DNA of 33,955 nt from JAHRAW01 sp965203265 (GTDB taxonomy: Bacteria; Pseudomonadota; Gammaproteobacteria; Arenicellales; Poriferihabitantaceae). Below, in pieces: positions 28,075 through 33,955 of the stretch (position 1 is its first letter; each line of letters opens with the position of its first letter). The stretch covers positions 1 to 33,955 of the forward strand of contig CBDBBV010000001.1 in NCBI GenBank assembly GCA_965203265.1, read 5' to 3'. The position numbers were made by a program, and so were the translations under genes. The notes under the pieces are model-generated. The model saw nothing but the letters and a program-made list of their open reading frames with translations. It was not told where the DNA came from and did no database searches.

Positions 28075-29840
28075 CCGAGCGCTGGCTGGAGTCTACGGAT
28101 ACGCAACGCGCCAAGGCGGCGCGGCGGGCGGCGGCGGTGCGCGATGGGCGGGCGGCGTTGGCCAGCGACGGGGGCGGCGGCGGTGGCGAGGGGGCGCGGT
28201 TGCATTATGTGGCCGTTCAGCACGGTGTCAGCGTGAGCACTTTGCGGCGATGGATGGCGGCGGCGGAGGGGATGGCGCCGGATACGGCGGCGATGCTGGA
28301 TGCGCGGCGCGCTGGACGGCCCGGGCGGATTTGGCAGGCGGCGGGGGCGGAGGATGCGTGGTCGATGTGGTTGACGGATTACCTGCGGGAGGAGAAACCG
28401 ACGGCGACCGAGTGTTTGCGGCGGGTGTTGCGCTTGGCGCGGGTGCGGGGGTGGGATGCGCCGAGCACGGAGAAGGCGTATTTGCGGCGGCTGAAAAAGG
28501 AGGTTTCGCCGGCGGAGTTGGTGCGGGCGCGGGATGGGGCGTTGCCGTTGTTGGAGGTGGCGACACCGATGCAGGAGCGGTCGGTGGAGGGGCTGCGGCC
28601 GTTGGATGTGGTGTGTGGGGATGGCAAACGGCATGACTTGATGGTGGTGTTGCCGAGCGGCAAGGCGGGGCGGCCGGTGGTTTGGTATTGGCAGGATGTT
28701 CGGACTCGGCGGATATTGGCTTGGCAGGCGGGGGAGACGGAGAGCGCGGAGATGGTGCGGTTGTCGTTGCACTCGTTGATCACCACCGAGGGGGTGCCGG
28801 GGCGGGTGTTGGTGGATTCCACGCGCGCGGCGGCGAATAAGTGGTTGACGGGGTGGCAGGGGGCGCGGCGGCGGTGGCGTTCGGCGGGGGAGGAAGTGCC
28901 GGGGATTTTGCACACGCTTGGGATCGGTTATTCGTGCACTGCGGTGGATCGGGATGCGGGCGGGCGTGGGCGCGGCAGGGGGCGGGCGAAGCCGGTGGAG
29001 CGGGCGTTTCGGGACTTGGCTCATTATATAGACACTCACCCTTTGGCCACCGGCGCGTACACCGGCCGGTCGCCGATGGATCGGCCGGAGACGCATCGGC
29101 AGCGGACGATTGATTGGGAGACATTTTGTAAGTTGGTGGCCGAGGGTGTGGCCGACCACAACAGCCGCGCTGGGCGGCGCACGGAGGCGGCGCGGGGGCG
29201 GTCGTTCGATGAGTGTTACCGAGACGAGATTGCACGGACGACGATTCGTTGGCTGGCGCCTGCGCAGGCGGCGTTGTTGTTGCTGGCGGTGGAGAGTTGC
29301 AAGGTGCGGCGGGATGGGACGCTGACGCTGAAAGCGGGGCGCGCGGCAGGGCTGCCGGGGAATCGGTATTACCACCGGGCGCTGACGGAGCGGGCGGGCG
29401 ATAACCTGATTGTGCGGTTTGCGCCGGATGCGCTGCACGATCAAGTGCATGTGTTCGATGCGGCCGGGCGGTATGTGTGCGCCGCCGAGTGTTTGCAGCC
29501 GGTGGGCTTTTCCGACCACGCGGCGGCGAAGACGCATGAGCGCGAGCGGCGGCAGTTCCGCCGCGCCACGGAGGACGCGATTGCGGCGCGCACGCGGATG
29601 GATGAGTTGCTGGATGCGCACGCGGCGGCTGATCCGCCGACGCCGGCGGAGCCGGCGAAACCGGCGGCGCTGCGGTTGGTTACCGGTGCGCCGGAGACGC
29701 CAGCGCCGCCGAAGGGGAAGGGGAGGACGGCGGCGCGGCCAGCGAATGCGCCGGCGGAAGGGGAATCATCGGCGGCGGCGCGGCGCAAGCAGTTGATGCG
29801 TGGGCTTCGCATTGCGGGCGCGGGGGGCGCGGACGAGTGA
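28071..29840 (+). CDS. MuA-like DDE transposase (589 aa)
   Basis: Catalyses strand transfer for integration and replicative transposition. An HTH-like segment (HYVAVQHGVSVSTLRRWMAA, 45-64) precedes the RNase H-like core. The catalytic triad can be placed at Asp184 (DVVCGDGKRHDL), Asp249 (RVLVDSTRAAANKW) and Glu310 (AKPVERAFRDLAHYI). The spacing of 65 and 61 residues is close to MuA (D269, D336, E392). A C-terminal beta domain and a Lys/Ala/Pro-rich tail (from about 535) end in a basic RRKQLMRGLR. The ATG overlaps the small basic gene, and the next gene is GTGA-coupled. Confidence 0.93.
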   Translation: MTERWLESTDTQRAKAARRAAAVRDGRAALASDGGGGGGEGARLHYVAVQHGVSVSTLRRWMAAAEGMAPDTAAMLDARRAGRPGRIWQAAGAEDAWSMWLTDYLREEKPTATECLRRVLRLARVRGWDAPSTEKAYLRRLKKEVSPAELVRARDGALPLLEVATPMQERSVEGLRPLDVVCGDGKRHDLMVVLPSGKAGRPVVWYWQDVRTRRILAWQAGETESAEMVRLSLHSLITTEGVPGRVLVDSTRAAANKWLTGWQGARRRWRSAGEEVPGILHTLGIGYSCTAVDRDAGGRGRGRGRAKPVERAFRDLAHYIDTHPLATGAYTGRSPMDRPETHRQRTIDWETFCKLVAEGVADHNSRAGRRTEAARGRSFDECYRDEIARTTIRWLAPAQAALLLLAVESCKVRRDGTLTLKAGRAAGLPGNRYYHRALTERAGDNLIVRFAPDALHDQVHVFDAAGRYVCAAECLQPVGFSDHAAAKTHERERRQFRRATEDAIAARTRMDELLDAHAAADPPTPAEPAKPAALRLVTGAPETPAPPKGKGRTAARPANAPAEGESSAAARRKQLMRGLRIAGAGGADE

Positions 29841-30100
29841 GCCGCCGGGCTTGGAGCGCTGGGGATGATTACTTGTTGCTGATGCTGTCGGGCAGTGGGA
29901 TGAGTTGGACGGCGCTCGGCGAGCAGATGGGGCGTAGCCCCTCTACGCTTCGCCGCGCGGCGCGGCGGATGGGGATGCTGGATGCGATTACCGCATGGCA
30001 GCGGCACCGGCGGCAACACAAGGTCGGCGGGGCGGCGGCGATGACGGCGGCGATGTTGCCGCGCGAGGAGGCGGGGACGGCGGAGGCGCGGGATGGCTAG
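29837..30100 (+). CDS. Single-module W-x-x-x-DD helix-turn-helix protein (87 aa, GTG start)
   Basis: GTGA-coupled to the transposase. One module, RRAWSAGDDYLLLMLSGSGM then SWTALGEQMGRSPSTLRRAARRMGM, occupies residues 3-48. This is a Myb/SANT- or GcrA-like HTH in which a Trp and an acidic pair open helix 1 and a R-S-x-x-T-[LV] recognition helix follows. The rest is basic, then Ala/Glu-rich. Its module is the same type as those in the next two genes. Confidence 0.7.
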   Translation: MSRRAWSAGDDYLLLMLSGSGMSWTALGEQMGRSPSTLRRAARRMGMLDAITAWQRHRRQHKVGGAAAMTAAMLPREEAGTAEARDG

Positions 30101-30968
30101 GCCAAGCACGCCGGAGTCGGTTGTCGATGTGATGGTCGAGCTGCACCAGAGCGGCCACTCCACACGGCAGATCGCCGAGCGCACGGGTTGCCATATGGAT
30201 ACGGTGGTGCGGCATTTGATTCGGCGCGGGGTGATGGCGGCGGCGGAGCGAAAGCGAGCGTGGATGACTTCGGATGACCGGATGTTGCGGGAGTTGGTCG
30301 CGAGCGGGGTGCGGGTGTGCGAGATCGGTCGGCGGATGGGGTGGTCGCGGCCAACCATCCGCAAGCGCCTCGCCGAGATCGGCGTTGCGCCGAACCGAAT
30401 GCGCCCGTGGACGGTGGCGGATGATGCGCGGTTGCTCGAGTTGGCGGCGGATGGACGGCGTAGTGCCAATGCGATTGGGGTGATTATGGATCGACACCAC
30501 GGCTTGGTTGCCACGCACGCCGAGCGGCTCGGCATTGCGTTGCCGCAGCGCCGGTGCGCGCGGCGCTGGACTGCGGAGGATGATGCGCAGTTGGTGAAGA
30601 TGGCTTTGGACGGCGTGCATATTTCGCGGGTCGCCGAGCGGCTAGGTCGCGCCCGTTCGACTGTGCAACACCACGCCAACCGGCTGGGCGTGCTGCGGCT
30701 GATCAATCCTCATCCCGATTGGCGCGCGCAGGACGATGCGACGCTGTTGTCGCTGGCCGCGCAGGGCGTCAAGTCGGACGCTATCGCGGCGCAGATGGGG
30801 CGATGCGTCCACACGATTCGCCGACACGCGAAACGCCTCGGTATCAATCACTTGATTTCGCGTACCTCGCCGAGGGCGGATGGGTTGACGCTTACTGATG
30901 ATCAGGCTTGGCAGGTGGCTTCGCAGTATCCGGCCTATCCGGCGTCTCGGCATTCGGGGGGCGCGTGA
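30093..30968 (+). CDS. Five-module helix-turn-helix array protein (291 aa)
   Basis: Five HTH modules in a row. Module 1 (about 9-47) lacks the Trp (MVELHQSGHSTRQIAERTGC). Modules 2-5 each start with W at 57, 105, 159 and 210, as in RPWTVADDARLLELAADG and ARRWTAEDDAQLVKMALDG. Each contains an IAxxMGR-type turn and ends in [KR]RLGI/V. The spacing of 48-54 residues is regular. A C-terminal tail carries DDQAWQVASQYPAYP. Such an array could read a long or repeated DNA target, like multi-Myb proteins. It overlaps the preceding gene by eight bases. No known Mu-family counterpart comes to mind. Confidence 0.75.
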   Translation: MARPSTPESVVDVMVELHQSGHSTRQIAERTGCHMDTVVRHLIRRGVMAAAERKRAWMTSDDRMLRELVASGVRVCEIGRRMGWSRPTIRKRLAEIGVAPNRMRPWTVADDARLLELAADGRRSANAIGVIMDRHHGLVATHAERLGIALPQRRCARRWTAEDDAQLVKMALDGVHISRVAERLGRARSTVQHHANRLGVLRLINPHPDWRAQDDATLLSLAAQGVKSDAIAAQMGRCVHTIRRHAKRLGINHLISRTSPRADGLTLTDDQAWQVASQYPAYPASRHSGGA

Positions 30969-31366
30969 TGGCGAATAAGGCGGTTCCGCCGGCGGATGTC
31001 GATGCGATGGTTGCGCTGTATGAGCAGGGGCTCAAGGTAGCGCAGATCGCGGCGCGGTCGGGGTGGGCGGGGCACACGGTGCGGGCGCAGTTGCGCAAGC
31101 GAGGGGTGTTGGCGCCGCGCGCCGCCCGGCGGCTTTGGACGAGCGCCGAGGACGAGGTGTTGATGGATTTGGCCGCGAGCGGCTTGGGTGCAACGGCGAT
31201 TTCGCGGCGGATGGGATGGTCAACCCCGCAAATCTATAAATATGCTCGGCGGGCGGGCATTCCGATGACTAAGGCCGAGCGGCTGGAGGGTGAGCGCCCG
31301 GATAGCGTTATCGAGTCGGAGTCGGATAAGGAGGATTGGGACATCATCCTCAATTACCCGGCATGA
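30968..31366 (+). CDS. Two-module helix-turn-helix protein (132 aa)
   Basis: TGATG overlap with the five-module gene. Module 1 (8-47, VDAMVALYEQGLKVAQIAARSG) and module 2 (W57, RRLWTSAEDEVLMDLAASGL) match the first two modules of its neighbour in order and spacing. It ends KEDWDIILNYPA, sharing a Trp followed by a Y-P-A motif with the neighbour's tail. A partial duplication that kept both ends is likely. The intrinsic terminator follows nine bases after the stop. Confidence 0.75.
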   Translation: MANKAVPPADVDAMVALYEQGLKVAQIAARSGWAGHTVRAQLRKRGVLAPRAARRLWTSAEDEVLMDLAASGLGATAISRRMGWSTPQIYKYARRAGIPMTKAERLEGERPDSVIESESDKEDWDIILNYPA

Positions 31367-31374
31367 TTTTTCCC

Positions 31375-31404
31375 CCCACGCGCGTTGGCGCGTGGGTTTT
31401 TTTT
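31375..31404 (+). terminator. Rho-independent terminator between the HTH cluster and B
   Basis: CCCACGCG-CGTTGG-CGCGTGGG (31375-31396) followed by eight T. It would stop the first part of the early transcript ahead of the B gene unless read through or antiterminated. I see no convincing promoter between it and the B start at 31428. Confidence 0.93.
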
Positions 31405-31427
31405 AATCACACAGAGAGGGTATCGAT

Positions 31428-32384
31428 ATGAGTAAGCAAGAGCATTTGGCGGCGGTGTCGGCGGTGGCGGAGGGCGATGAGCGCTCGCTGGCGCGGCGGG
31501 TGGCGCAGGCTATCGAGGCGGATGGGTTGTCCATTGCGCAGGCGTCCAAGCAGGTGGGGGTGAGTTCGTCCGCGCTTTCGACTTGGCTTCGCGGAGTGTA
31601 TCGCGGGGATTCGGCGCGGATGGATCAGCGGGCGCAGAGTTGGCTGGCGGTGCGCGATGAGCGGCGGCGGCGCGGGGCGCCGTTGGCGGCGCATTCGGCG
31701 TTGTTGGTTACCGATGAGATCGAGCTGATGTTGGCTCATGCGCAGGCGCGGGCGGATTGTGTGTTGATTTACGGGCTGGCTGGGGCGGGGAAGTCTTACG
31801 CGGCGCGGCGGTATGCGGCGGCGCATTCGCAGGTGGCGCTGGCGACGATGTCGCCGGCGATTACTACGGCACTCGGTACGCTTCATCGGGTGGCGGCGGC
31901 GGTGGGGGTTGCGGCCGGGCAGGCGCGGTCGGCGGCGGCACTGGAGGATGTGTTGGTGGAGCGGCTGATGGATCGCTCGGCGTTGTTGGTGGTGGATGAG
32001 GCGCATCATTTGTCGCAGGCGCTGCTCGATGAATTGCGCTGTTTGCATGATCGCGCGGGGTGTGGGTTGGCGCTGTTGGGTAATGAGCCGTTGTATCAGC
32101 GCTTGGCTTCCGGAGAGCGGTCGGCGCAGTTGGTTTCTCGCATTGGCCTTCGCAAGCATTTGGGGCTGCCGTGTGCGGCGGATGTGGATTTGTTGGCGCG
32201 GGATTTGCTTCGGCGGGAGCCGGGGGCCGAGGAGCGCAAGTTGCTTCGCTCGGCGGCGCGGCGGGCTGGGGGGTTGCGAGCCCTTAATAAGCTGGTGTTT
32301 TCGGCTTACGCCTTCGCGCTGGGGGCGGATCGCAAGCGGCCGGCTGCCGAGGATTTGGCGGCGGCGGCGGAGGAGGCGGCTTGA
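31428..32384 (+). CDS. MuB-like AAA+ ATPase, transposition target selector (318 aa)
   Basis: Delivers target DNA to the transposase and gives target immunity. The N-terminal HTH (LSIAQASKQVGVSSSALSTWL, 34-54) is as in MuB. The AAA+ core has Walker A GLAGAGKS (116-123), Walker B ALLVVDEAHHL (185-195), a sensor-1 LALLGNEPL (214-222) and an Arg-rich LVSRIGLRKHLGL. The C-terminal helical part resembles the MuB DNA-binding end. GAGAGGG precedes the ATG, a stronger ribosome site than most genes here have, in keeping with a fresh translation start after the terminator. Confidence 0.92.
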   Translation: MSKQEHLAAVSAVAEGDERSLARRVAQAIEADGLSIAQASKQVGVSSSALSTWLRGVYRGDSARMDQRAQSWLAVRDERRRRGAPLAAHSALLVTDEIELMLAHAQARADCVLIYGLAGAGKSYAARRYAAAHSQVALATMSPAITTALGTLHRVAAAVGVAAGQARSAAALEDVLVERLMDRSALLVVDEAHHLSQALLDELRCLHDRAGCGLALLGNEPLYQRLASGERSAQLVSRIGLRKHLGLPCAADVDLLARDLLRREPGAEERKLLRSAARRAGGLRALNKLVFSAYAFALGADRKRPAAEDLAAAAEEAA

Positions 32385-32596
32385 TGGACGCCTCGCCTGC
32401 CAATTTGACGGCTAATTCTCCGGTGGTGTTCGTGCCGCCGGGGATGTTGGTGCGGGAGTGCACCGCGCTGGTCGCGCCCGGATGCCTCGCCGAGGTGGTG
32501 TGGGTGAACGGCCAGTTACTGGTGGTTGTGGATGATGGCCGGGTGATTCCGGTTGTGTTTATCCCCGGCTGCAAATTTTCTCGATTGATGCACTGA
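32384..32596 (+). CDS. Small early protein of unknown function (70 aa)
   Basis: TGATG overlap with the B gene sets the ATG at 32384; a TTG three bases earlier is rejected. Beta-rich and hydrophobic (VVFVPPGMLVRECTALV, VVWVNGQLLVVVDDGRVIPVVF), perhaps a small barrel. There is no long membrane helix. Not recognised. Confidence 0.6.
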   Translation: MDASPANLTANSPVVFVPPGMLVRECTALVAPGCLAEVVWVNGQLLVVVDDGRVIPVVFIPGCKFSRLMH

Positions 32597-32610
32597 TAGG
32601 AGGTGTAGTT

Positions 32611-33150
32611 ATGACTAGTCCAAGATTGATTTCGGATGTGGAGCGGCAGGCGGCGGCGTTCGCGCAAAGCCATAAGCGGCTGAGCGAGCGGGCGCGGCGG
32701 TTGCAGTTGCGGGTGGCCGAGCTGCAACGGCAGGCGCGCTCGGAGTTGCGCGCGCTGGCGGATACGGCGGCGCAGGATCGGGCGGCGCTGGTGGCGGCTA
32801 TCGAGGCGGCGCCGGGGATGTTCGCTAAGCCGCGTACTCAGCGGTTGTCCGGAGTGCGGGTGGGGTTTCGCAAGAAGCCTGGGCGGATCGAGTTTACCGA
32901 CGAGCAGAAGGTGATCGAGCGGATACGCGCGCTGTTGCCGGCGGATCAGGCGTATATGCTGATTCGTACCCGCGAGAGTGTGGAGAAGAAGGCGCTGGCC
33001 GACATTGAGTTGTCGGATTTGCGGCGGATCGGTGTTCGGCTTACCGATGATGAGGATGTGGTGGTGGTGGATCCGGGGGATCGGGATTTGGATCGGTTCA
33101 TCGCCGCGCTGATTGCGGATGCGGCGGATGATGAGCCAGAGGCAGCCTAA
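32611..33150 (+). CDS. gam: Mu Gam-like DNA-end-binding protein (179 aa)
   Basis: Ku-like protein that coats double-strand ends of phage DNA against host exonucleases. A long N-terminal coiled coil (to about residue 60) precedes GVRVGFRKKPGRIEFTDEQKVIERIR, the signature region of Phage_Mu_Gam. The later LIRTRESVEKKALADIE and VRLTDDEDVVVVDP also fit the family. A strong AGGAGGTG ribosome site lies 9 bases ahead of the ATG. The order B, small gene, Gam, GemA, Mor-like follows Mu-like phages. Confidence 0.9.
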   Translation: MTSPRLISDVERQAAAFAQSHKRLSERARRLQLRVAELQRQARSELRALADTAAQDRAALVAAIEAAPGMFAKPRTQRLSGVRVGFRKKPGRIEFTDEQKVIERIRALLPADQAYMLIRTRESVEKKALADIELSDLRRIGVRLTDDEDVVVVDPGDRDLDRFIAALIADAADDEPEAA

Positions 33151-33547
33151 CACTGCCGGTTCGCACGCCAGCCGCCAGCGTCGCAGGATGCTGGCGGCTG
33201 TGCATATTAAGGCTAAGCAGCTGGGGCTGAGCGAGGATGAGCGGCGCGATATTCAACTGGCGGCGGGTGGTTCGCGGTCTTGTAAGGATATGACGATGCG
33301 GCAGCTGGGGCTGGTGCTCGATGCGCTGGGCGGTAAGCGGATGGCGATTGTGGCTTCGCGGCGGGATGCGAGTGCGCCGAGGATGCTGGCTAAGATCGAG
33401 GCGCAGTGTCGGGCGCTTGGGGTTGGGACTCACTATGCGGAGGGTATTGCGCGGCGGATGTGGATGCGGACGCTGGCTGAGTGTAATCCGACTCAACTGC
33501 GGGCGGTGATTGCCGCGTTGACCTATCGGGCGGATCGGACCGACTGA
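33128..33547 (+). CDS. GemA / Mu gp16-like (DUF1018) protein (139 aa)
   Basis: Matches the Mu gp16 (GemA) family, which modulates host gene expression and topology. RRRMLAAVHIKAKQLGLSEDERRDIQ is the diagnostic opening (K-x-LGL-x-[DE]-x-Y/R), then SCKDMTMRQLGLVLDAL. The C-terminal HYAEGIARRMW...L.W-like segment ends in LTYRADR. ATGs at 33119, 33128 and 33131 are possible; 33128 or 33131 fits the family length best. It overlaps the end of gam. Confidence 0.87.
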   Translation: MMSQRQPNTAGSHASRQRRRMLAAVHIKAKQLGLSEDERRDIQLAAGGSRSCKDMTMRQLGLVLDALGGKRMAIVASRRDASAPRMLAKIEAQCRALGVGTHYAEGIARRMWMRTLAECNPTQLRAVIAALTYRADRTD

Positions 33548-33549
33548 TT

Positions 33550-33804
33550 ATGCACTTGGCGACGGAGGAGGTGTACGAGTGCGCTCATCTGCATCTGCCG
33601 CCTGACGCGGCGGAGGCGGTGGTCGCGGTTTGGCGGTCGAGATGGGGGGGCGCGGTTATCTATATCACTACTCGGAGTGCCAAGTTGCCGGCATTTTTGC
33701 GGTGGAGAGAGGACACTTTAGCGGCGCTCGAATCGGCTGGTTACGGTGAGCGCGAGATGCAGATTTTACTGCGGAATTTGGGGGGGAATTTCGCACGATT
33801 TTAA
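33550..33804 (+). CDS. Mor-like middle/late activator, divergent (84 aa)
   Basis: Last gene of the early operon, where Mu codes Mor. LPPDAAEAVVAVWRSRWGGAVIYITTR resembles the Mor/C dimerisation region, which has a W-G-G then a Y-I strand. The rest (ALESAGYGEREMQILLRNL) could be a shortened HTH. Mu Mor is about 129 aa, so this is a short or worn form. Only this gene in the window could supply the activator for the late promoters at 17362-17513. Confidence 0.55.
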   Translation: MHLATEEVYECAHLHLPPDAAEAVVAVWRSRWGGAVIYITTRSAKLPAFLRWREDTLAALESAGYGEREMQILLRNLGGNFARF

Positions 33805-33955
33805 CGCCGTTTTTCGCCTGTAAAATTGGGCTTAAAAACCGTTTAACCCATTTTTACGCCCCGATTTCTACTCTAAAACTCCAAATCCACCACAATCGCC
33901 GGACAAAACTCCAACCCTCACAATCTCCCCGCAAGTCAAGCTTTACAAGGCTTCA
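33805..33955. terminator. AT-rich end region with an imperfect bidirectional stem
   Basis: This 151-bp stretch holds no gene on the window as given. GTAAAATTGGGCTTAAA (33820-33836) pairs imperfectly with TTTAACCCATTTTTAC (33842-33857), with A/T runs on both sides. It could end the early operon and, if the contig is circular, the opposing tail operon too. The last bases read GGCTTCA, i.e. TGAAGCC inward from the end. Confidence 0.4.

Noticed and set aside
28023..29621. A 532-aa open frame on the minus strand opposite the transposase
   Set aside because: It is Arg/Pro/His-rich nonsense composition, the usual shadow of a GC-rich gene; the plus frame has a clear DDE triad.
31407..32384. Long minus-strand frames opposite the B gene
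   Set aside because: Composition is Arg/His/Pro-rich shadow; the plus strand has clear Walker motifs.

Overview
The window is essentially one GC-rich, Mu-like (transposable) temperate siphophage. It carries a MuA-type DDE transposase, a MuB-type AAA+ ATPase, a Gam-type DNA-end protector, GemA/gp16 and a Mor-like protein. It also carries a complete head/terminase set (gp25-gp29, F, I/Z, capsid) and a long flexible-tail module (tail tube, frameshifted assembly chaperones, tape measure, NlpC/P60, J-like tip). No host housekeeping gene is visible. The repressor and Cro-like proteins resemble small regulators common in proteobacterial, especially alphaproteobacterial, prophages, so a proteobacterial host is likely; I cannot name it.

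Layout. Positions 1-17361 (minus strand) run right to left: protease/scaffold, cement, capsid, connectors, lysis pair (GH108 endolysin and 3-TM holin), tail tube, chaperones, tape measure, tail tip, J, and three tandem paralogous fibre-like genes, the last cut by the window edge. A divergent late control region lies at 17362-17513. Positions 17514-23297 (plus) carry gp25, gp26, small and large terminase, portal, a small membrane protein and the F protein. Positions 23298-24767 are an accessory zone: an Acb2-like gene, then an operon laid out like an anti-CRISPR locus (promoter with an inverted repeat, unknown 168-aa gene, small HTH gene, terminator), bracketed by a 60-bp direct repeat and followed by a multi-hairpin element. 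Positions 24768-25987 (minus) carry a stand-alone HsdR-N nuclease-like gene behind the repressor. Positions 26067-33804 (plus) are the early operon: Cro-like, several small genes, transposase A, three consecutive HTH-repeat proteins, a terminator, B, Gam, GemA and Mor-like.

The genes are packed with ATGA, GTGA or TGATG stop/start overlaps, and these overlaps decide most starts given here. Repressor and Cro-like protein probably control divergent promoters at 25988-26066. The early operon drives replicative transposition, the Mor-like protein probably activates the late divergent promoters, and the two late operons build and release virions. The content looks like a complete phage of about 34 kb. 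Joining the window's end to its start would close the interrupted fibre gene with a stop codon four codons later, so a circular or permuted contig is possible.

Most notable: the Acr/Aca-like operon, the Acb2-like protein, the HTH-repeat cluster between transposase A and B, the HsdR-N gene in the repressor operon, and a canonical -1 slippery site in the tail chaperone gene.
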